From Ruegeria pomeroyi (lineage in GTDB: Bacteria > Pseudomonadota > Alphaproteobacteria > Rhodobacterales > Rhodobacteraceae): DNA of 64,000 nucleotides. The stretch spans positions 1,736,001 through 1,800,000 of the forward strand of contig NZ_JAGQAG010000001.1 of the NCBI RefSeq assembly GCF_021405525.1. The letters run 5' to 3'. Of this stretch, positions 54,638 to 63,642 are shown in pieces. A model generated the notes under the pieces. That model was given only the letters and a program-made list of their open reading frames with translations, made no database searches and was not told where the DNA came from. A program made the translations under genes and the position numbers. Positions within the stretch are counted from its first letter, which is position 1. The number at the start of each line of letters is the position of its first letter.

Positions 54638-55575
54638 AGGCGCGCCAGACGGTCGGTCAGCAGCGTGAAGAAGCCGTCAGCGTCTATGTCGCCGATGAAA
54701 AGCGCGTTGGGGGCGCGGTCGGTGACCCGCCACCAGTCGGCGACGGTCATGCCGAGGGTCAGGTCCGAGGTGGTCTCGACCGTGACATTGACGTGGCGAC
54801 CGCTGAAAAGATCGGGGTTGAGAAGATAGGCGGTGACGCAAGGGTCGTGCAGCGGCGCGCCCTCGGACCCGTATTTCTCCTTGTCGAAGCGCTCGAAGAA
54901 ATCGGTCATCTGGGCCACGGCGATGCCGGCGGGAGTGTCGAGCGCGCGGAAGGCGTCGTTGCGCGCCTTGGTGACCAGCGCCTTGTGGGTGACATCAAGC
55001 GGCATGGCCACGATGGGTGCGCCGGATTTGAACACGATATCAGCAGCTTCGGGGTCGACATAGATGTTGAATTCGGCGGCGGGGGTGATGTTGCCCACCT
55101 CGAAATAGGCGCCGCCCATCAGCACGATTTCCTGCACGCGGGAGACGATGTCGGGCGCACGGGTGAAGGCAGTGGCGATATTGGTGAGTGGACCCAGCGG
55201 GCAGAGCGTCACCGTGCCCGGCGCCTGGGCGCGCAGGGTGTCGATGATGAAATCGACGGCATGGGCGTCTTGCAGCGGCATGGTTGGCTCAGGCAGGTCG
55301 GGGCCATCAAGCCCGGTCTTGCCATGTACGTGCTCGGCGGTGACCAGCTTGCGCGCGATGGGCGCGTCGCACCCGGCATGGACGGGCACATCGGGTCGCC
55401 CCGCCAGTTCGCAGACGATGCGGGCGTTTTTCGCGGTCAGGGGCAGCGGCACGTTGCCCGCCACGGCGGTGATGCCCAGCACCTCGATCTCGTCGGGGCT
55501 GGCCAATGCCAGCAGGATGGCAACCGCGTCGTCCTGGCCGGGGTCGGTGTCGATGATGATCTTGCGGGGGGGCAT
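54634..55575 (-). CDS. Nucleoside hydrolase (IunH family)
   Basis: A 313-residue enzyme that cleaves ribonucleosides to base and ribose. The calcium/aspartate cluster KIIIDTDPGQDDAVAILLAL opens the protein, with the later VLMGGAYFEVGNITPAAEFN near residue 150, and DPCVTAYLLNPDLFSGRHVN near 243. Mixed pyrimidine/purine preference cannot be decided. It starts the operon with the acetyltransferase. Confidence 0.92.
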   Translation of the reverse strand: MPPRKIIIDTDPGQDDAVAILLALASPDEIEVLGITAVAGNVPLPLTAKNARIVCELAGRPDVPVHAGCDAPIARKLVTAEHVHGKTGLDGPDLPEPTMPLQDAHAVDFIIDTLRAQAPGTVTLCPLGPLTNIATAFTRAPDIVSRVQEIVLMGGAYFEVGNITPAAEFNIYVDPEAADIVFKSGAPIVAMPLDVTHKALVTKARNDAFRALDTPAGIAVAQMTDFFERFDKEKYGSEGAPLHDPCVTAYLLNPDLFSGRHVNVTVETTSDLTLGMTVADWWRVTDRAPNALFIGDIDADGFFTLLTDRLARL

Positions 55576-55640
55576 GGGCGTCTCCGGTCGTGTCGGGGTC
55601 AGTGGTGACAGGTGCGCAAGCGTCTGTCCAGAGGCAGGCA

Positions 55641-55700
55641 GGGGGCGCTGCCCCCGCGCCTGACGGCGCTCCCCCGGAGTACTTGCGGCGGAATGAAGGG
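55641..55700 (-). repeat. Intergenic hairpin element, copy D
   Basis: Directly downstream of mazG on the minus strand: GGGGGCGCTGCCCCC stem (55641-55655), then GCGCC / GGCGC-type hairpin, CCCCCGGAGTACTTGCGG, and a GAATGAAGGG tail abutting the mazG stop. Shorter than A to C; the A/T hairpin is absent. Confidence 0.72.
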
Positions 55701-56522
55701 TCAGGGGCGGGCTTTTTCCTCGGTCTTGACCTGGTTCCAGAGCGCGTCCATCTCGTCCAAGGTGCTCTCTTCGGGGGTCTTGCCCCGTGTCGCCAGCCGT
55801 GCCTCGATCTGGGCGAAGCGGCGGGTGAACTTGGCATTGGTGCGGCGCAAGGCGGCCTCTGGCTCGACGCCGAGGTGACGGCCGAGGTTGACGAGGACAA
55901 ACAGGAGGTCGCCGAACTCGTCCTCGATGGCATCCGCATCGAGACTGTCGCGCGCCTCGACCAGTTCGCGGGTCTCTTCGGCGATCTTGTCGAGCACCGG
56001 ACCCACATCGCCCCAGTCGAATCCCACACGGGCGGCGCGTTTTTGCAGCTTGAAGGCGCGCAGCAGGGCGGGCAGGCCGAGTGCCACGCCGTCGAGCGCG
56101 CCTTGCTGCGCCTTCTCTGCCCGCTCAGTGGCCTTGATCGTCTCCCAGTCGCGGGTCTGTTGTTCGGCGGACTTGTCGCGGGTCTCGTCTCCGAACACAT
56201 GCGGGTGGCGGGTGACCATCTTGTCGGACATGGTACGCACCACGTCCTGAAAGGTGAAATGCCCGGCCTCGGCCGCCATCTGGGCGTGAAACACCGACTG
56301 GAACAGAAGGTCGCCCAACTCGCCCTTCAACTCGTCCCAGGCGCCGCGCTCGATGGCGTCGGCGACTTCATAGGCCTCTTCGATCGTATAGGGGGCGATG
56401 GTGGCGAAATCCTGTTCGATATCCCAAGGACAGCCGGTTTCGGGATCGCGCAGGCGGCGCATGATTTCCAGCAGGCGCTCGATTCCGGCCGATTGGTCGT
56501 GGATCAGCGTGTCATCGGGCAT
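55701..56522 (-). CDS. mazG: Nucleoside triphosphate pyrophosphohydrolase MazG
   Basis: A 273-residue two-domain all-alpha NTP pyrophosphohydrolase that removes noncanonical or excess NTPs. The first MazG domain has MRRLRDPETGCPWDIEQDFA near residue 21, the EEAYEVADAIE motif, and GELGDLLFQSVFHAQMAAEA near 66. The second has EETRELVEARDSLD near 180 and DEFGDLLFVLVNLGRHLGVE near 200. The ATG at 56522 has GAGGAG eight bases upstream. Divergent from the M20D hydrolase gene. Confidence 0.94.
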   Translation of the reverse strand: MPDDTLIHDQSAGIERLLEIMRRLRDPETGCPWDIEQDFATIAPYTIEEAYEVADAIERGAWDELKGELGDLLFQSVFHAQMAAEAGHFTFQDVVRTMSDKMVTRHPHVFGDETRDKSAEQQTRDWETIKATERAEKAQQGALDGVALGLPALLRAFKLQKRAARVGFDWGDVGPVLDKIAEETRELVEARDSLDADAIEDEFGDLLFVLVNLGRHLGVEPEAALRRTNAKFTRRFAQIEARLATRGKTPEESTLDEMDALWNQVKTEEKARP

Positions 56523-56587
56523 TGCGGCGCTCCTCGTTCCAGTGTCAGATGCATCCATCCCGCAGCAAGGCCCCGGAGTCCACCCCC

Positions 56588-57751
56588 ATGCCCGTCATCA
56601 ACCGTATCGCCGAATTTGCCGCCGACATGACTGCCTGGCGCCAGCATCTGCACACCATCCCCGAACTGGAATTCGACTGCCATCAGACGGCGGCCTTCGT
56701 GGCCGAGCGGTTGCGCGAATTCGGTGTCGACGAGATGCACGAGGGTATCGCCAGTACCGGCATCGTGGCGATCATCAACGGGCAGGGCGATGGGCCGACC
56801 ATCGGGTTGCGGGCAGACATGGACGCGCTGCCGATCTCTGAGGAGACCGGGGCCGACTATGCCTCGACCCATCCGGGCAAGATGCATGCCTGTGGCCATG
56901 ACGGGCACACGACCATGCTGCTGGGCGCGGCGCGCTATCTGTCCGAGACGCGGAACTTCAGCGGTCGGGTGGCGCTGATCTTTCAACCGGCCGAGGAAGA
57001 GGGCGGTGGCGCCGATATCATGGTGCGCGAGGGTATCCTCGACCGGTTCGACATTGCCCAGGTCTATGCGCTGCACAATGCGCCGGGTCATGCCGAAGGG
57101 TCGTTCTATACCACGCCGGGGCCGCTGATGGCGGCGGTGGATACGTTCGAAATCCATATCCAGGGGCGGGGTGGCCATGGCGCCATGCCGCATGAGACCA
57201 TCGACCCGGTTATGGCGGCCTGTGGTATCGCACAGGCGATCCAGACCATCGTCAGCCGCAATCACTATGCGCTGGACGACCTGGTGGTTTCGGTCACCCA
57301 GATCCATGCGGGCACCGTCAACAACGTGATCCCCGATACCGCCTATCTGAACGGCACTGTGCGCACCTTTGACCCGGCGGTGCAGAAAATGGTGATGCGC
57401 CGGATGAAGGAGATCGTGGCGGGGCAGGCGGCCTCTTACGGGGTGACCGCAGAGCTGGACTATGTGGTGGGCTATCCCGCCACCGTCAACGACGCCGCCA
57501 AGACCGAGTTTGCCGCCGAGGTGGCGCGCGAGGTATCGGGCGCGGCCAAGGTGGTGGGTGATGGCGGGCGCGAGATGGGGGCCGAGGATTTCAGCTATAT
57601 GCTGGAAAAGCGGCCGGGCGCCTATCTGTTCATCGGTCAGGGCGACAGCGCCGGGCTGCACCACCCGAAATACAATTTCAACGACGAGATCGCGCCGGTG
57701 GGGGCGTCCTTCTTTGCACGGATCGTGGAGAAGGCACAGCCGGTGGCTTGA
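56588..57751 (+). CDS. M20D-family amidohydrolase (hippurate/N-acyl amino acid type)
   Basis: A 387-residue metallohydrolase. Signs: WRQHLHTIPELEFDCHQTAA near residue 16, LRADMDALPISEETGADYAS near 77, the catalytic MHACGHDGHTTMLLGAARYL near 100, QPAEEEGGGADIMV near 135, and HGAMPHETIDPVMAACGIA near 200. It hydrolyses N-acyl amino acids; the exact acyl chain is undetermined. The ATG at 56588 gives the family start; the reported frame opens earlier within the mazG promoter. It precedes a ureohydrolase gene. Confidence 0.92.
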   Translation: MPVINRIAEFAADMTAWRQHLHTIPELEFDCHQTAAFVAERLREFGVDEMHEGIASTGIVAIINGQGDGPTIGLRADMDALPISEETGADYASTHPGKMHACGHDGHTTMLLGAARYLSETRNFSGRVALIFQPAEEEGGGADIMVREGILDRFDIAQVYALHNAPGHAEGSFYTTPGPLMAAVDTFEIHIQGRGGHGAMPHETIDPVMAACGIAQAIQTIVSRNHYALDDLVVSVTQIHAGTVNNVIPDTAYLNGTVRTFDPAVQKMVMRRMKEIVAGQAASYGVTAELDYVVGYPATVNDAAKTEFAAEVAREVSGAAKVVGDGGREMGAEDFSYMLEKRPGAYLFIGQGDSAGLHHPKYNFNDEIAPVGASFFARIVEKAQPVA

Positions 57752-57802
57752 CGTTCACGCGCGTCGCCAACCCGCCGGGAACCCAAGGAGGAGCAAGCAG
57801 AA

Positions 57803-58780
57803 GTGGCTCTAGAAGATGCGAAATCAGCGGTGGACGAGGCGTTCACCGTACCGGAACTCAAAGGGTTGTCCTTTGAAAATACGTTCGGGGGGGCGGTGTC
57901 CTTCCTGCGACGGCTTTATACCAAGGACCTGCGCGGCGTCGATATCGCGGTGACCGGCGTGCCGTTCGACCAGGCGGTGACCAACCGGCCCGGAACACGC
58001 CTTGGCCCGCGGACCATCCGCGAGGCCAGCACGCTGCAATCCATGGACGAACCCTATGGCTGGCCGTTCAAGGCGCTGAGCGATCTGGCCATCGTGGATT
58101 ATGGCGACCTGGCCTTTGATTATGCCGATGTGCCAAGCTTTCCGGGCCTCTTGACCGAGCATATCCGCACCATTCTGGCGGCGGATGTGCCCTCGGTCGT
58201 GCTGGGGGGCGATCACTATATCAGCTTCCCGATCCTCAAGGCCTATGCCGAGAAATACGGGCCGATGTCGTTGGTGCAGTTCGATGCCCACACAGACACC
58301 TGGCCCGATGACAACATGGACCGCGTCGACCACGGCACCATGTTCTACAAGGCGGTCAAGATGGGGCTGGTGGACCCCGCGCGCTCGGTCCAGATCGGGA
58401 TCCGCACCACCAACGAGGACACGTTGGGCGTCAACATCATCGACCCGCGCGAGGTCGAGGAGAGCGGCCCGGCGGCGGTGGCGAAAAAGGTCAAACAGAT
58501 CGTGGGAGACAATCCGGTCTATCTGACATTCGACATCGACGCGCTGGACCCGGCTTTTGCGCCCGGCACCGGCACCCCGGTCTGGGGCGGGCTGACCTCG
58601 CTTCAGGCGTCGATCATGTTGCGCGACCTGGGTGGGATCAACATCAAGGGCGGGGATGTGGTCGAGGTCTCTCCGCCCTTTGACACCACCGGGGCGACCG
58701 CGATTGCGGGGGCGCATGTGGCGACCCAGATCATCTGCCTGCTTGGGTGGACCAAGCTCTGTGGGGCGGCCGCGGGCTGA
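57803..58780 (+). CDS. Agmatinase/ureohydrolase family protein, copy 1
   Basis: A 325-residue manganese ureohydrolase. Metal motifs: VVLGGDHYISFPILKAYAEK near residue 132, SLVQFDAHTDTWPDD near 155, and YLTFDIDALDPAFAPGTGTP near 235, then VEVSPPFDTTGATAIAGAHV. GTG start at 57803 with GGAGGAG nine bases upstream. Agmatinase is the usual label, but guanidinobutyrase and related guanidino enzymes share these motifs. A second, more divergent copy is at 59864. Confidence 0.9.
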   Translation: MALEDAKSAVDEAFTVPELKGLSFENTFGGAVSFLRRLYTKDLRGVDIAVTGVPFDQAVTNRPGTRLGPRTIREASTLQSMDEPYGWPFKALSDLAIVDYGDLAFDYADVPSFPGLLTEHIRTILAADVPSVVLGGDHYISFPILKAYAEKYGPMSLVQFDAHTDTWPDDNMDRVDHGTMFYKAVKMGLVDPARSVQIGIRTTNEDTLGVNIIDPREVEESGPAAVAKKVKQIVGDNPVYLTFDIDALDPAFAPGTGTPVWGGLTSLQASIMLRDLGGINIKGGDVVEVSPPFDTTGATAIAGAHVATQIICLLGWTKLCGAAAG

Positions 58781-58822
58781 AACACGGTCGGTCCGCCCCT
58801 GCGACCTGTTTGCGGGGGCGGG

Positions 58823-59200
58823 TCAGGCGCTCTCAGTCAGGTCCTGTGCCAGCATCAGCGCGTTGCCGTCGGGGTCATAGAAGGTGGCGGTGCTCACCAT
58901 GCCCTCGATCGTCTCGGTCGGGCCGTCAAAACGGATGCCCGCCGCCTCCATCGCGGTTCGGGCCGTGGCGATATCGGCCAGGCCGAAGACCGGCACCGTG
59001 TTGCCCGGCGCCGGTTCCGCCTGTTCGCCCAGGCCCAGGGTCACGCCCGGTGTCAGGGTGCGCATCTCGCTCCATCCCGCCTCGTCGATGTGGTGGATCA
59101 GGTCGAATCCCAATGTCTCGTGATACCATTCGGCACTGGCGTGGCGGTCCCGGACCGACAGCGCCAGCGTGATCGTGCTGTCCAAAGTGACGAGGGGCAT
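58823..59200 (-). CDS. Glyoxalase/VOC-superfamily protein
   Basis: A 125-residue protein with two beta-alpha-beta-beta-beta units: DSTITLALSVRDRHASAEWY, then ETLGFDLIHHIDE; and ADIATARTAMEAAGI late, ending YDPDGNALMLAQDLTES with the VOC glutamate/asparagine region. It has no obvious resistance-protein hallmarks. It is divergent from the tandem winged-helix gene, with only 39 bases between starts. Confidence 0.82.
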   Translation of the reverse strand: MPLVTLDSTITLALSVRDRHASAEWYHETLGFDLIHHIDEAGWSEMRTLTPGVTLGLGEQAEPAPGNTVPVFGLADIATARTAMEAAGIRFDGPTETIEGMVSTATFYDPDGNALMLAQDLTESA

Positions 59201-59222
59201 GGGGTTTATCCTTTGCGTGAAA

Positions 59223-59235
59223 TATAGTAACTATA
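59223..59235. promoter_or_regulatory. Inverted repeat TATAGT-A-ACTATA between divergent genes
   Basis: A 13-base perfect inverted repeat with one central base, in the 39-base gap between the VOC gene and the HxlR-like gene. An operator for the HxlR-like protein, which would control both genes, is inferred. Confidence 0.6.
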
Positions 59236-59239
59236 CTTT

Positions 59240-59779
59240 ATGGACATAAACCTGCTTGTCAAGCTGACCGCACGGGCCTGGTCGCTGCCGATCCTCGCGA
59301 ACCTGCATCAGGGCGTAGCGGGACGGCAGGCGCCGCTGCTGGCCGCGACCGGTGCGGGGCGTACCGCCTTTGCGGCAAGCCTTGCGCATCTGTTGCAGCT
59401 TGGGCTGCTGGAGCGGAACCCGGGTCATGGCCATCCGCTGCGGCCCGAGTTTCGGCTGACCGCATCCGGGCAGGAGGCCGCCGCGCTGGCGGCCCGGCTG
59501 CTTGGCACCGTGCCCGGAGCGGCCGAGGGCGCCTTGTTGCGGCGCAGCTGGACGGTGCCGATTCTGGCGCTGACCGGCCAGCCCAGGCGGTTTTCGGCGA
59601 TCCGCTCCGACCTGTCCCCGATCACGGACCGGGCGCTGTCGGTGTCACTGAAACAGCTGGAGGATCACGAATGGCTGCGGCGTGATCTGGACCTGTCGCA
59701 GCGGGTGCCGTTCCCGGTCTATCGCGCGGCAAATCTCGGGGCCGAGCTCAACCGTGCCATCGGCCTTGAGGGCGTATAG
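59240..59779 (+). CDS. Tandem winged-helix regulator, HxlR-like
   Basis: A 179-residue protein made of two HxlR-type winged helices. The first covers residues ~5-85 (RAWSLPILANLHQG, AFAASLAHLLQLGLLERNPG, then FRLTASGQEAAALA); the second covers ~95-175 (LLRRSWTVPILALTGQPRRF, then SDLSPITDRALSVSLKQLED and HEWLRRDL). Usual HxlR proteins have one such domain of ~110 residues and dimerise. The first domain is the more divergent. It likely controls itself and the divergent VOC gene through the inverted repeat at 59223-59235. Confidence 0.75.
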   Translation: MDINLLVKLTARAWSLPILANLHQGVAGRQAPLLAATGAGRTAFAASLAHLLQLGLLERNPGHGHPLRPEFRLTASGQEAAALAARLLGTVPGAAEGALLRRSWTVPILALTGQPRRFSAIRSDLSPITDRALSVSLKQLEDHEWLRRDLDLSQRVPFPVYRAANLGAELNRAIGLEGV

Positions 59780-59863
59780 CGGGCCGGGCACCGCCCTGTT
59801 TCAGCAATTGTCAGTTGTGCGGAAATCTGGGAAAGCTTGCACCTGGACAGCAGGAGGGCGCGC

Positions 59864-60811
59864 ATGAGCGAGTACAACCAGCCCATCGGTGGCAACGATC
59901 TGGCCCGGTTCTCGGGGCCCAACACCTTCATGCGGCTGCCGCAGGCGCAGGCGCTGGATGGGCTGGACGTGGCCATTCTGGGAATACCGATGGATATCGG
60001 CACCTCGTGGCGTTCGGGCACGCGGTTCGGGCCGAAACAGATCCGTGCGGAAAGCGCGATGATCCGGCCCTATAACATGGCGACCGGGGCGGCGCCCTTT
60101 GACAGCTTACAGATTGCCGATATCGGCGATCTGGCGATCAACACGTTTTCACTGGCCGACAGTTTGCGCATCATCAAGGAAAGTTACGACGCGATCCTGA
60201 CCCATGAGGTGATCCCGGTGGCGATGGGCGGAGATCACTCGATCACCCTGCCGATCCTGCGGGCGATTGCGGCCAGACATGGCCCGGTGGCGCTGGTGCA
60301 TGTGGATGCCCATGCGGATGTGAACGATGAGATGTTCGGCGAGCGGGAAACCCACGGCACCGTGTTCCGCCGCGCCTATGAGGAAGGGCTGATCCAACCC
60401 GACAAGACCTATCAGATCGGCATTCGCGGCTCGGGCTATGCTGCCACCGACTTTACCGAGGCGCAGGGCTGGGGGTTTCAGCACTTCCCGGCGTGGGAGT
60501 TGTGGCACCGCAGCCTGAAGCCGCTGGGTGACGAGATCCGCCGCGATATCGGCGACCGGCCGGTCTATGTCACCTATGATATCGACAGTCTGGACCCCGC
60601 TTATGCGCCCGGTACCGGCACGCCCGAGATTGGCGGGCTGACCACGCCGCAGGCGCTGGAACTGATTCAGGCGCTGAGGGGGTTGAAGATCGTCGGCTGC
60701 GATCTGGTCGAGGTCTCGCCGCCCTATGATCCGTCGGGCAATACCGCGCTGACGGCGGCCAACCTGCTTTATGAACTGCTCTGCGTGCTGCCCGGCGTGC
60801 GGGCGCGCTGA
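59864..60811 (+). CDS. speB: Agmatinase, copy 2
   Basis: A 315-residue Mn enzyme that makes putrescine and urea from agmatine. Motifs: PVAMGGDHSITLPILRAIAA near residue 120, ALVHVDAHADVNDEMFGERE near 144, YVTYDIDSLDPAYAPGTGTP near 230 and VGCDLVEVSPPYDPSGNTAL near 275. AGGAGGG is upstream of the ATG at 59864. It is closer to the SpeB type than copy 1. Four bases after its stop lies the DUF1499 gene. Confidence 0.9.
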   Translation: MSEYNQPIGGNDLARFSGPNTFMRLPQAQALDGLDVAILGIPMDIGTSWRSGTRFGPKQIRAESAMIRPYNMATGAAPFDSLQIADIGDLAINTFSLADSLRIIKESYDAILTHEVIPVAMGGDHSITLPILRAIAARHGPVALVHVDAHADVNDEMFGERETHGTVFRRAYEEGLIQPDKTYQIGIRGSGYAATDFTEAQGWGFQHFPAWELWHRSLKPLGDEIRRDIGDRPVYVTYDIDSLDPAYAPGTGTPEIGGLTTPQALELIQALRGLKIVGCDLVEVSPPYDPSGNTALTAANLLYELLCVLPGVRAR

Positions 60812-60814
60812 GCG

Positions 60815-61216
60815 GTGCGGATGCTGATCTGGTTCCTGATCGCGCTGGTGGTGCTGGGTCTGGCCTGGATCCGGCTGGCCCCTTCGGACCCGGCGCGCTG
60901 GCACCGTGCACCGCAGGTCACTGCGGACCGCGACATGCGGGGCGGTGTCCTGCGCCGGGTCGAAACGGGGGCGGACGGTCTGGCCCGGTTCGACGCCATC
61001 GCGCGCTTGGCCCCGCGCACGCGGGTGCTGGCCGGTTCGGTGGCCGAGGGGATGGTGACCTATGTCACCCGCACCCGTGTCTTTGGTTTTCCCGATTACA
61101 CCACCGCCCGGCAACAGGGGGACCTGTTGCTGATCCATGCCCGCAACCGGTTCGGACGCTCAGATCTTGGGGTAAACCGCGCGCGTGTCGAGCAATGGCT
61201 GGCGGCTTTGCGGTAA
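60815..61216 (+). CDS. DUF1499 family protein
   Basis: A 133-residue protein with one N-terminal membrane anchor (MLIWFLIALVVLGLAWIRLA) and a DUF1499-like domain: VEGMVTYVTRTRVFGFPDY-type strand near residue 80, then RFGRSDLGVNRARVEQWLAA at the end. Function unknown. GTG at 60815 or ATG at 60821 could start it. Its 3' end overlaps the opposite 97-residue gene by 57 bases. Confidence 0.78.
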   Translation: MRMLIWFLIALVVLGLAWIRLAPSDPARWHRAPQVTADRDMRGGVLRRVETGADGLARFDAIARLAPRTRVLAGSVAEGMVTYVTRTRVFGFPDYTTARQQGDLLLIHARNRFGRSDLGVNRARVEQWLAALR

Positions 61217-61453
61217 CAGGCGCGAAGACAGGCAGCCGGGTTGCACCTCGCGCCACATCGGCACGTTCAGCGACATCTGGCATTGCGCCATGAACATGCG
61301 CCCGTCGACCATCAGGCAGATGGTCTCACCCAGTTCGATCCGCGCGCCGGAACTGTCGGTGCAATAACAGTCGATGGTCTTGCCGCCGGGGCCGACGACA
61401 TCCGCCAGCGCCGGGGGCGCGATGAGCAGGATCAGGGCGAGAATCCGTGTCAT
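61160..61453 (-). CDS. Small secreted cysteine-containing hypothetical protein
   Basis: A 97-residue protein with a signal peptide (TRILALILLIAPPALA, cleavage near residue 17) and a mature part with several cysteines (KTIDCYCTDSSGARIELGET, CLMVDGRMFMAQCQMSLN, QPGCLSSRL). I do not recognise a named family. Convergent with DUF1499, sharing 57 bases with its 3' end. Confidence 0.62.
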   Translation of the reverse strand: MTRILALILLIAPPALADVVGPGGKTIDCYCTDSSGARIELGETICLMVDGRMFMAQCQMSLNVPMWREVQPGCLSSRLLPQSRQPLLDTRAVYPKI

Positions 61454-61515
61454 GCCCCTAAGCTAGCACAGCCCAGCCCCTTGACCAAAGCCCCCGGATA
61501 TCGGACACCGCCGCA

Positions 61516-62571
61516 ATGATCCCAGAAGAACGCCTCGACCAGATCACCCAGCGCTTCCAGTATCTGGAGGCGGCCATGGCCGATGGCGCCTCGGGCGGCG
61601 ATATCGCGCGTCTGGCCAAGGAATACTCCGACCTGCGCCCGGTGGTCGAGCAGATTGCCGCCTGGCGACAGCTCTGCGCCGATATGGCCGACGCCCAAGA
61701 GATGCTGTCGGACCCCGACATGAAAGCGCTCGCCGAAGAAGAGTTGCCGGTTCTGAAAGCGCGCCTGCCCGAGGCCGAACGCGCGCTGCAACTGGCGCTG
61801 TTGCCCAAGGACGAGGCCGACGCGCGGCCCGCGATGCTGGAAATCCGGCCCGGAACAGGCGGTGACGAGGCGGCTTTGTTCGCGGGCGATCTGCTGCGCA
61901 TGTATCAACGCTATGCCGAGGCGCGCGGCTGGAAGCTGGAGCTGATCGAACTGCAAGAGACCGAGCTGGGCGGCATCAAGGAAGTGGTGGCGCGGGTCAG
62001 CGGCGAGAATGTCTTTGCCCGGCTGAAATACGAGAGTGGCGTGCACCGGGTGCAACGCGTGCCCGAGACCGAAAGCGGCGGGCGCATCCATACCTCGGCC
62101 GCGACGGTGGCGGTGCTGCCCGAGGCGCAGGATGTGGATATCCAGATCGACCCGGGCGATATCCGCATCGACACGATGCGCTCCTCGGGCGCGGGCGGGC
62201 AGCACGTGAATACAACCGATTCCGCCGTCCGCATCACCCATCTGCCCAGCGGCATCGTGGTTACCAGTTCCGAGAAATCGCAGCACCGCAACCGCGAGAT
62301 CGCCATGCAGGTGCTCAAGACCCGGCTTTACGATCTGGAACGCCAGCGGCTGGACAGCGAACGCTCGGCCAGCCGCTCGGCCCAGGTGGGGACGGGGGAC
62401 CGGTCGGAACGTATCCGCACCTACAATTTCCCCCAGGGCCGCATGACCGACCATCGCATCAACCTGACGCTCTACAAGCTTGACGCGGTGATGCAGGGTG
62501 ATCTGGACGAGGTGATCGACGCGCTGATCTCTGATGGTCAGGCGCGCATGTTGGCCGAGATGGGCCAATGA
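61516..62571 (+). CDS. prfA: Peptide chain release factor 1
   Basis: A 351-residue class I release factor. It recognises UAA and UAG: codon-recognition domain around [20 protein letters not shown] (residue ~175), catalytic GGQ in [18 protein letters not shown] near 225, and the C-terminal domain [20 protein letters not shown]. The prmC start overlaps its stop (ATGA), so the substrate and its methyltransferase are translated together. Confidence 0.97.
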   Translation: MIPEERLDQITQRFQYLEAAMADGASGGDIARLAKEYSDLRPVVEQIAAWRQLCADMADAQEMLSDPDMKALAEEELPVLKARLPEAERALQLALLPKDEADARPAMLEIRPGTGGDEAALFAGDLLRMYQRYAEARGWKLELIELQETELGGIKEVVARVSGENVFARLKYESGVHRVQRVPETESGGRIHTSAATVAVLPEAQDVDIQIDPGDIRIDTMRSSGAGGQHVNTTDSAVRITHLPSGIVVTSSEKSQHRNREIAMQVLKTRLYDLERQRLDSERSASRSAQVGTGDRSERIRTYNFPQGRMTDHRINLTLYKLDAVMQGDLDEVIDALISDGQARMLAEMGQ

Positions 62572-63410
62572 GCGGCCAGACCGCCGCCAAGGCGATGGTT
62601 GCCGCCACCGCCCGGCTGCGCGCCGCCGGTGTGCCCGAACCGGCCCGCGATGCGCGGCTGCTCCTGGCCCATGCCGCCCGGATCGAGGCCAGCCGCGTGA
62701 CCCTGATCGCGCCCGAGGATCTCGCCCCCGAAATCGCCGAGCGCTATGACCAGCTGATCTCGCTGCGCGCGGTACGCGTGCCGGTCTCGCACCTGGTGGG
62801 CGAGCGCGATTTCTACGGCCGCCGGTTCAAGGTCTCGGGCGAGGTGCTGGACCCGCGCCCCGAGACCGAGACCCTGATCGAGGCGGCGCTGAGTGCCCCG
62901 TTCGACCGGGTTCTGGACCTGGGTGTGGGGTCGGGCGCAATCCTGGTCACCCTTCTGGGAGAACGTCCCAGCGCCACCGGACTGGGCGTCGATCTGAGCG
63001 AGGCCGCCTGTCTGCAGGCCAGCGCCAATGCGGTGCTGCACCGGGTTGGCGCGCGCGCCGATATCCGCCGGTCGGACTGGTTCGAGGCGGTCGAGGGCCG
63101 GTTCGACCTGATCGTGTCCAATCCGCCCTATATCGCGCTGAGCGAGATGGACACGCTGGCCCCCGAAGTGCGCGAGCACGAGCCGGAACTGGCGTTGACC
63201 GATGGTGGAGACGGGTTGGGCGCCTATCGCCATATCGCCGCGGGTGCGCCCGATTACCTGTTGCCCGGCGGCCGGCTGCTGGTCGAGATCGGCCCGACCC
63301 AGGCGCGGGCGGTCTCGAACCTCTTTCAGGCTGCGGGCCTTTCGGGGCTGCGGGTGATTCCGGATCTGGATGGGCGTGACCGGGTTGTCGCGGCGCATCT
63401 GCCGCGCTGA
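62568..63410 (+). CDS. prmC: Release-factor glutamine methyltransferase PrmC
   Basis: A 280-residue SAM-dependent enzyme that methylates the GGQ glutamine of release factors. N-terminal helical domain, then [17 protein letters not shown] near residue 95, SAM motif [20 protein letters not shown] near 113, and the NPPY catalytic motif in [20 protein letters not shown] near 182. Starts inside the prfA stop. Confidence 0.96.
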   Translation: MSGQTAAKAMVAATARLRAAGVPEPARDARLLLAHAARIEASRVTLIAPEDLAPEIAERYDQLISLRAVRVPVSHLVGERDFYGRRFKVSGEVLDPRPETETLIEAALSAPFDRVLDLGVGSGAILVTLLGERPSATGLGVDLSEAACLQASANAVLHRVGARADIRRSDWFEAVEGRFDLIVSNPPYIALSEMDTLAPEVREHEPELALTDGGDGLGAYRHIAAGAPDYLLPGGRLLVEIGPTQARAVSNLFQAAGLSGLRVIPDLDGRDRVVAAHLPR

Positions 63411-63642
63411 CCAGGATGGGTGAGGCGCAAATGTGCCAGTTTGACTTAAATTCCCGATATTTTTACTCATAACCCCTTGTCTGCCGGGCCGGGACGTGCT
63501 TACTCAAGGGCGTCGCGGCACTTGATGCCCCTCTTGGCGCATCCCCGACAGCACGCCCAAACAGTCGATGTCCGGCAATACCAACCGCAAGCGGCATCGA
63601 ACGGGTTCATCGGCAAAGACCAACAAGGCTGACGTTAAACAT
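63411..63642. other. Non-coding stretch before the DUF4167 gene
   Basis: About 230 bases between prmC and the DUF4167 gene. TTGACT at 63441-63446 is a fair -35 box with TACTCA 17 bases later, a weak -10. Nothing else recognised. Confidence 0.35.
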
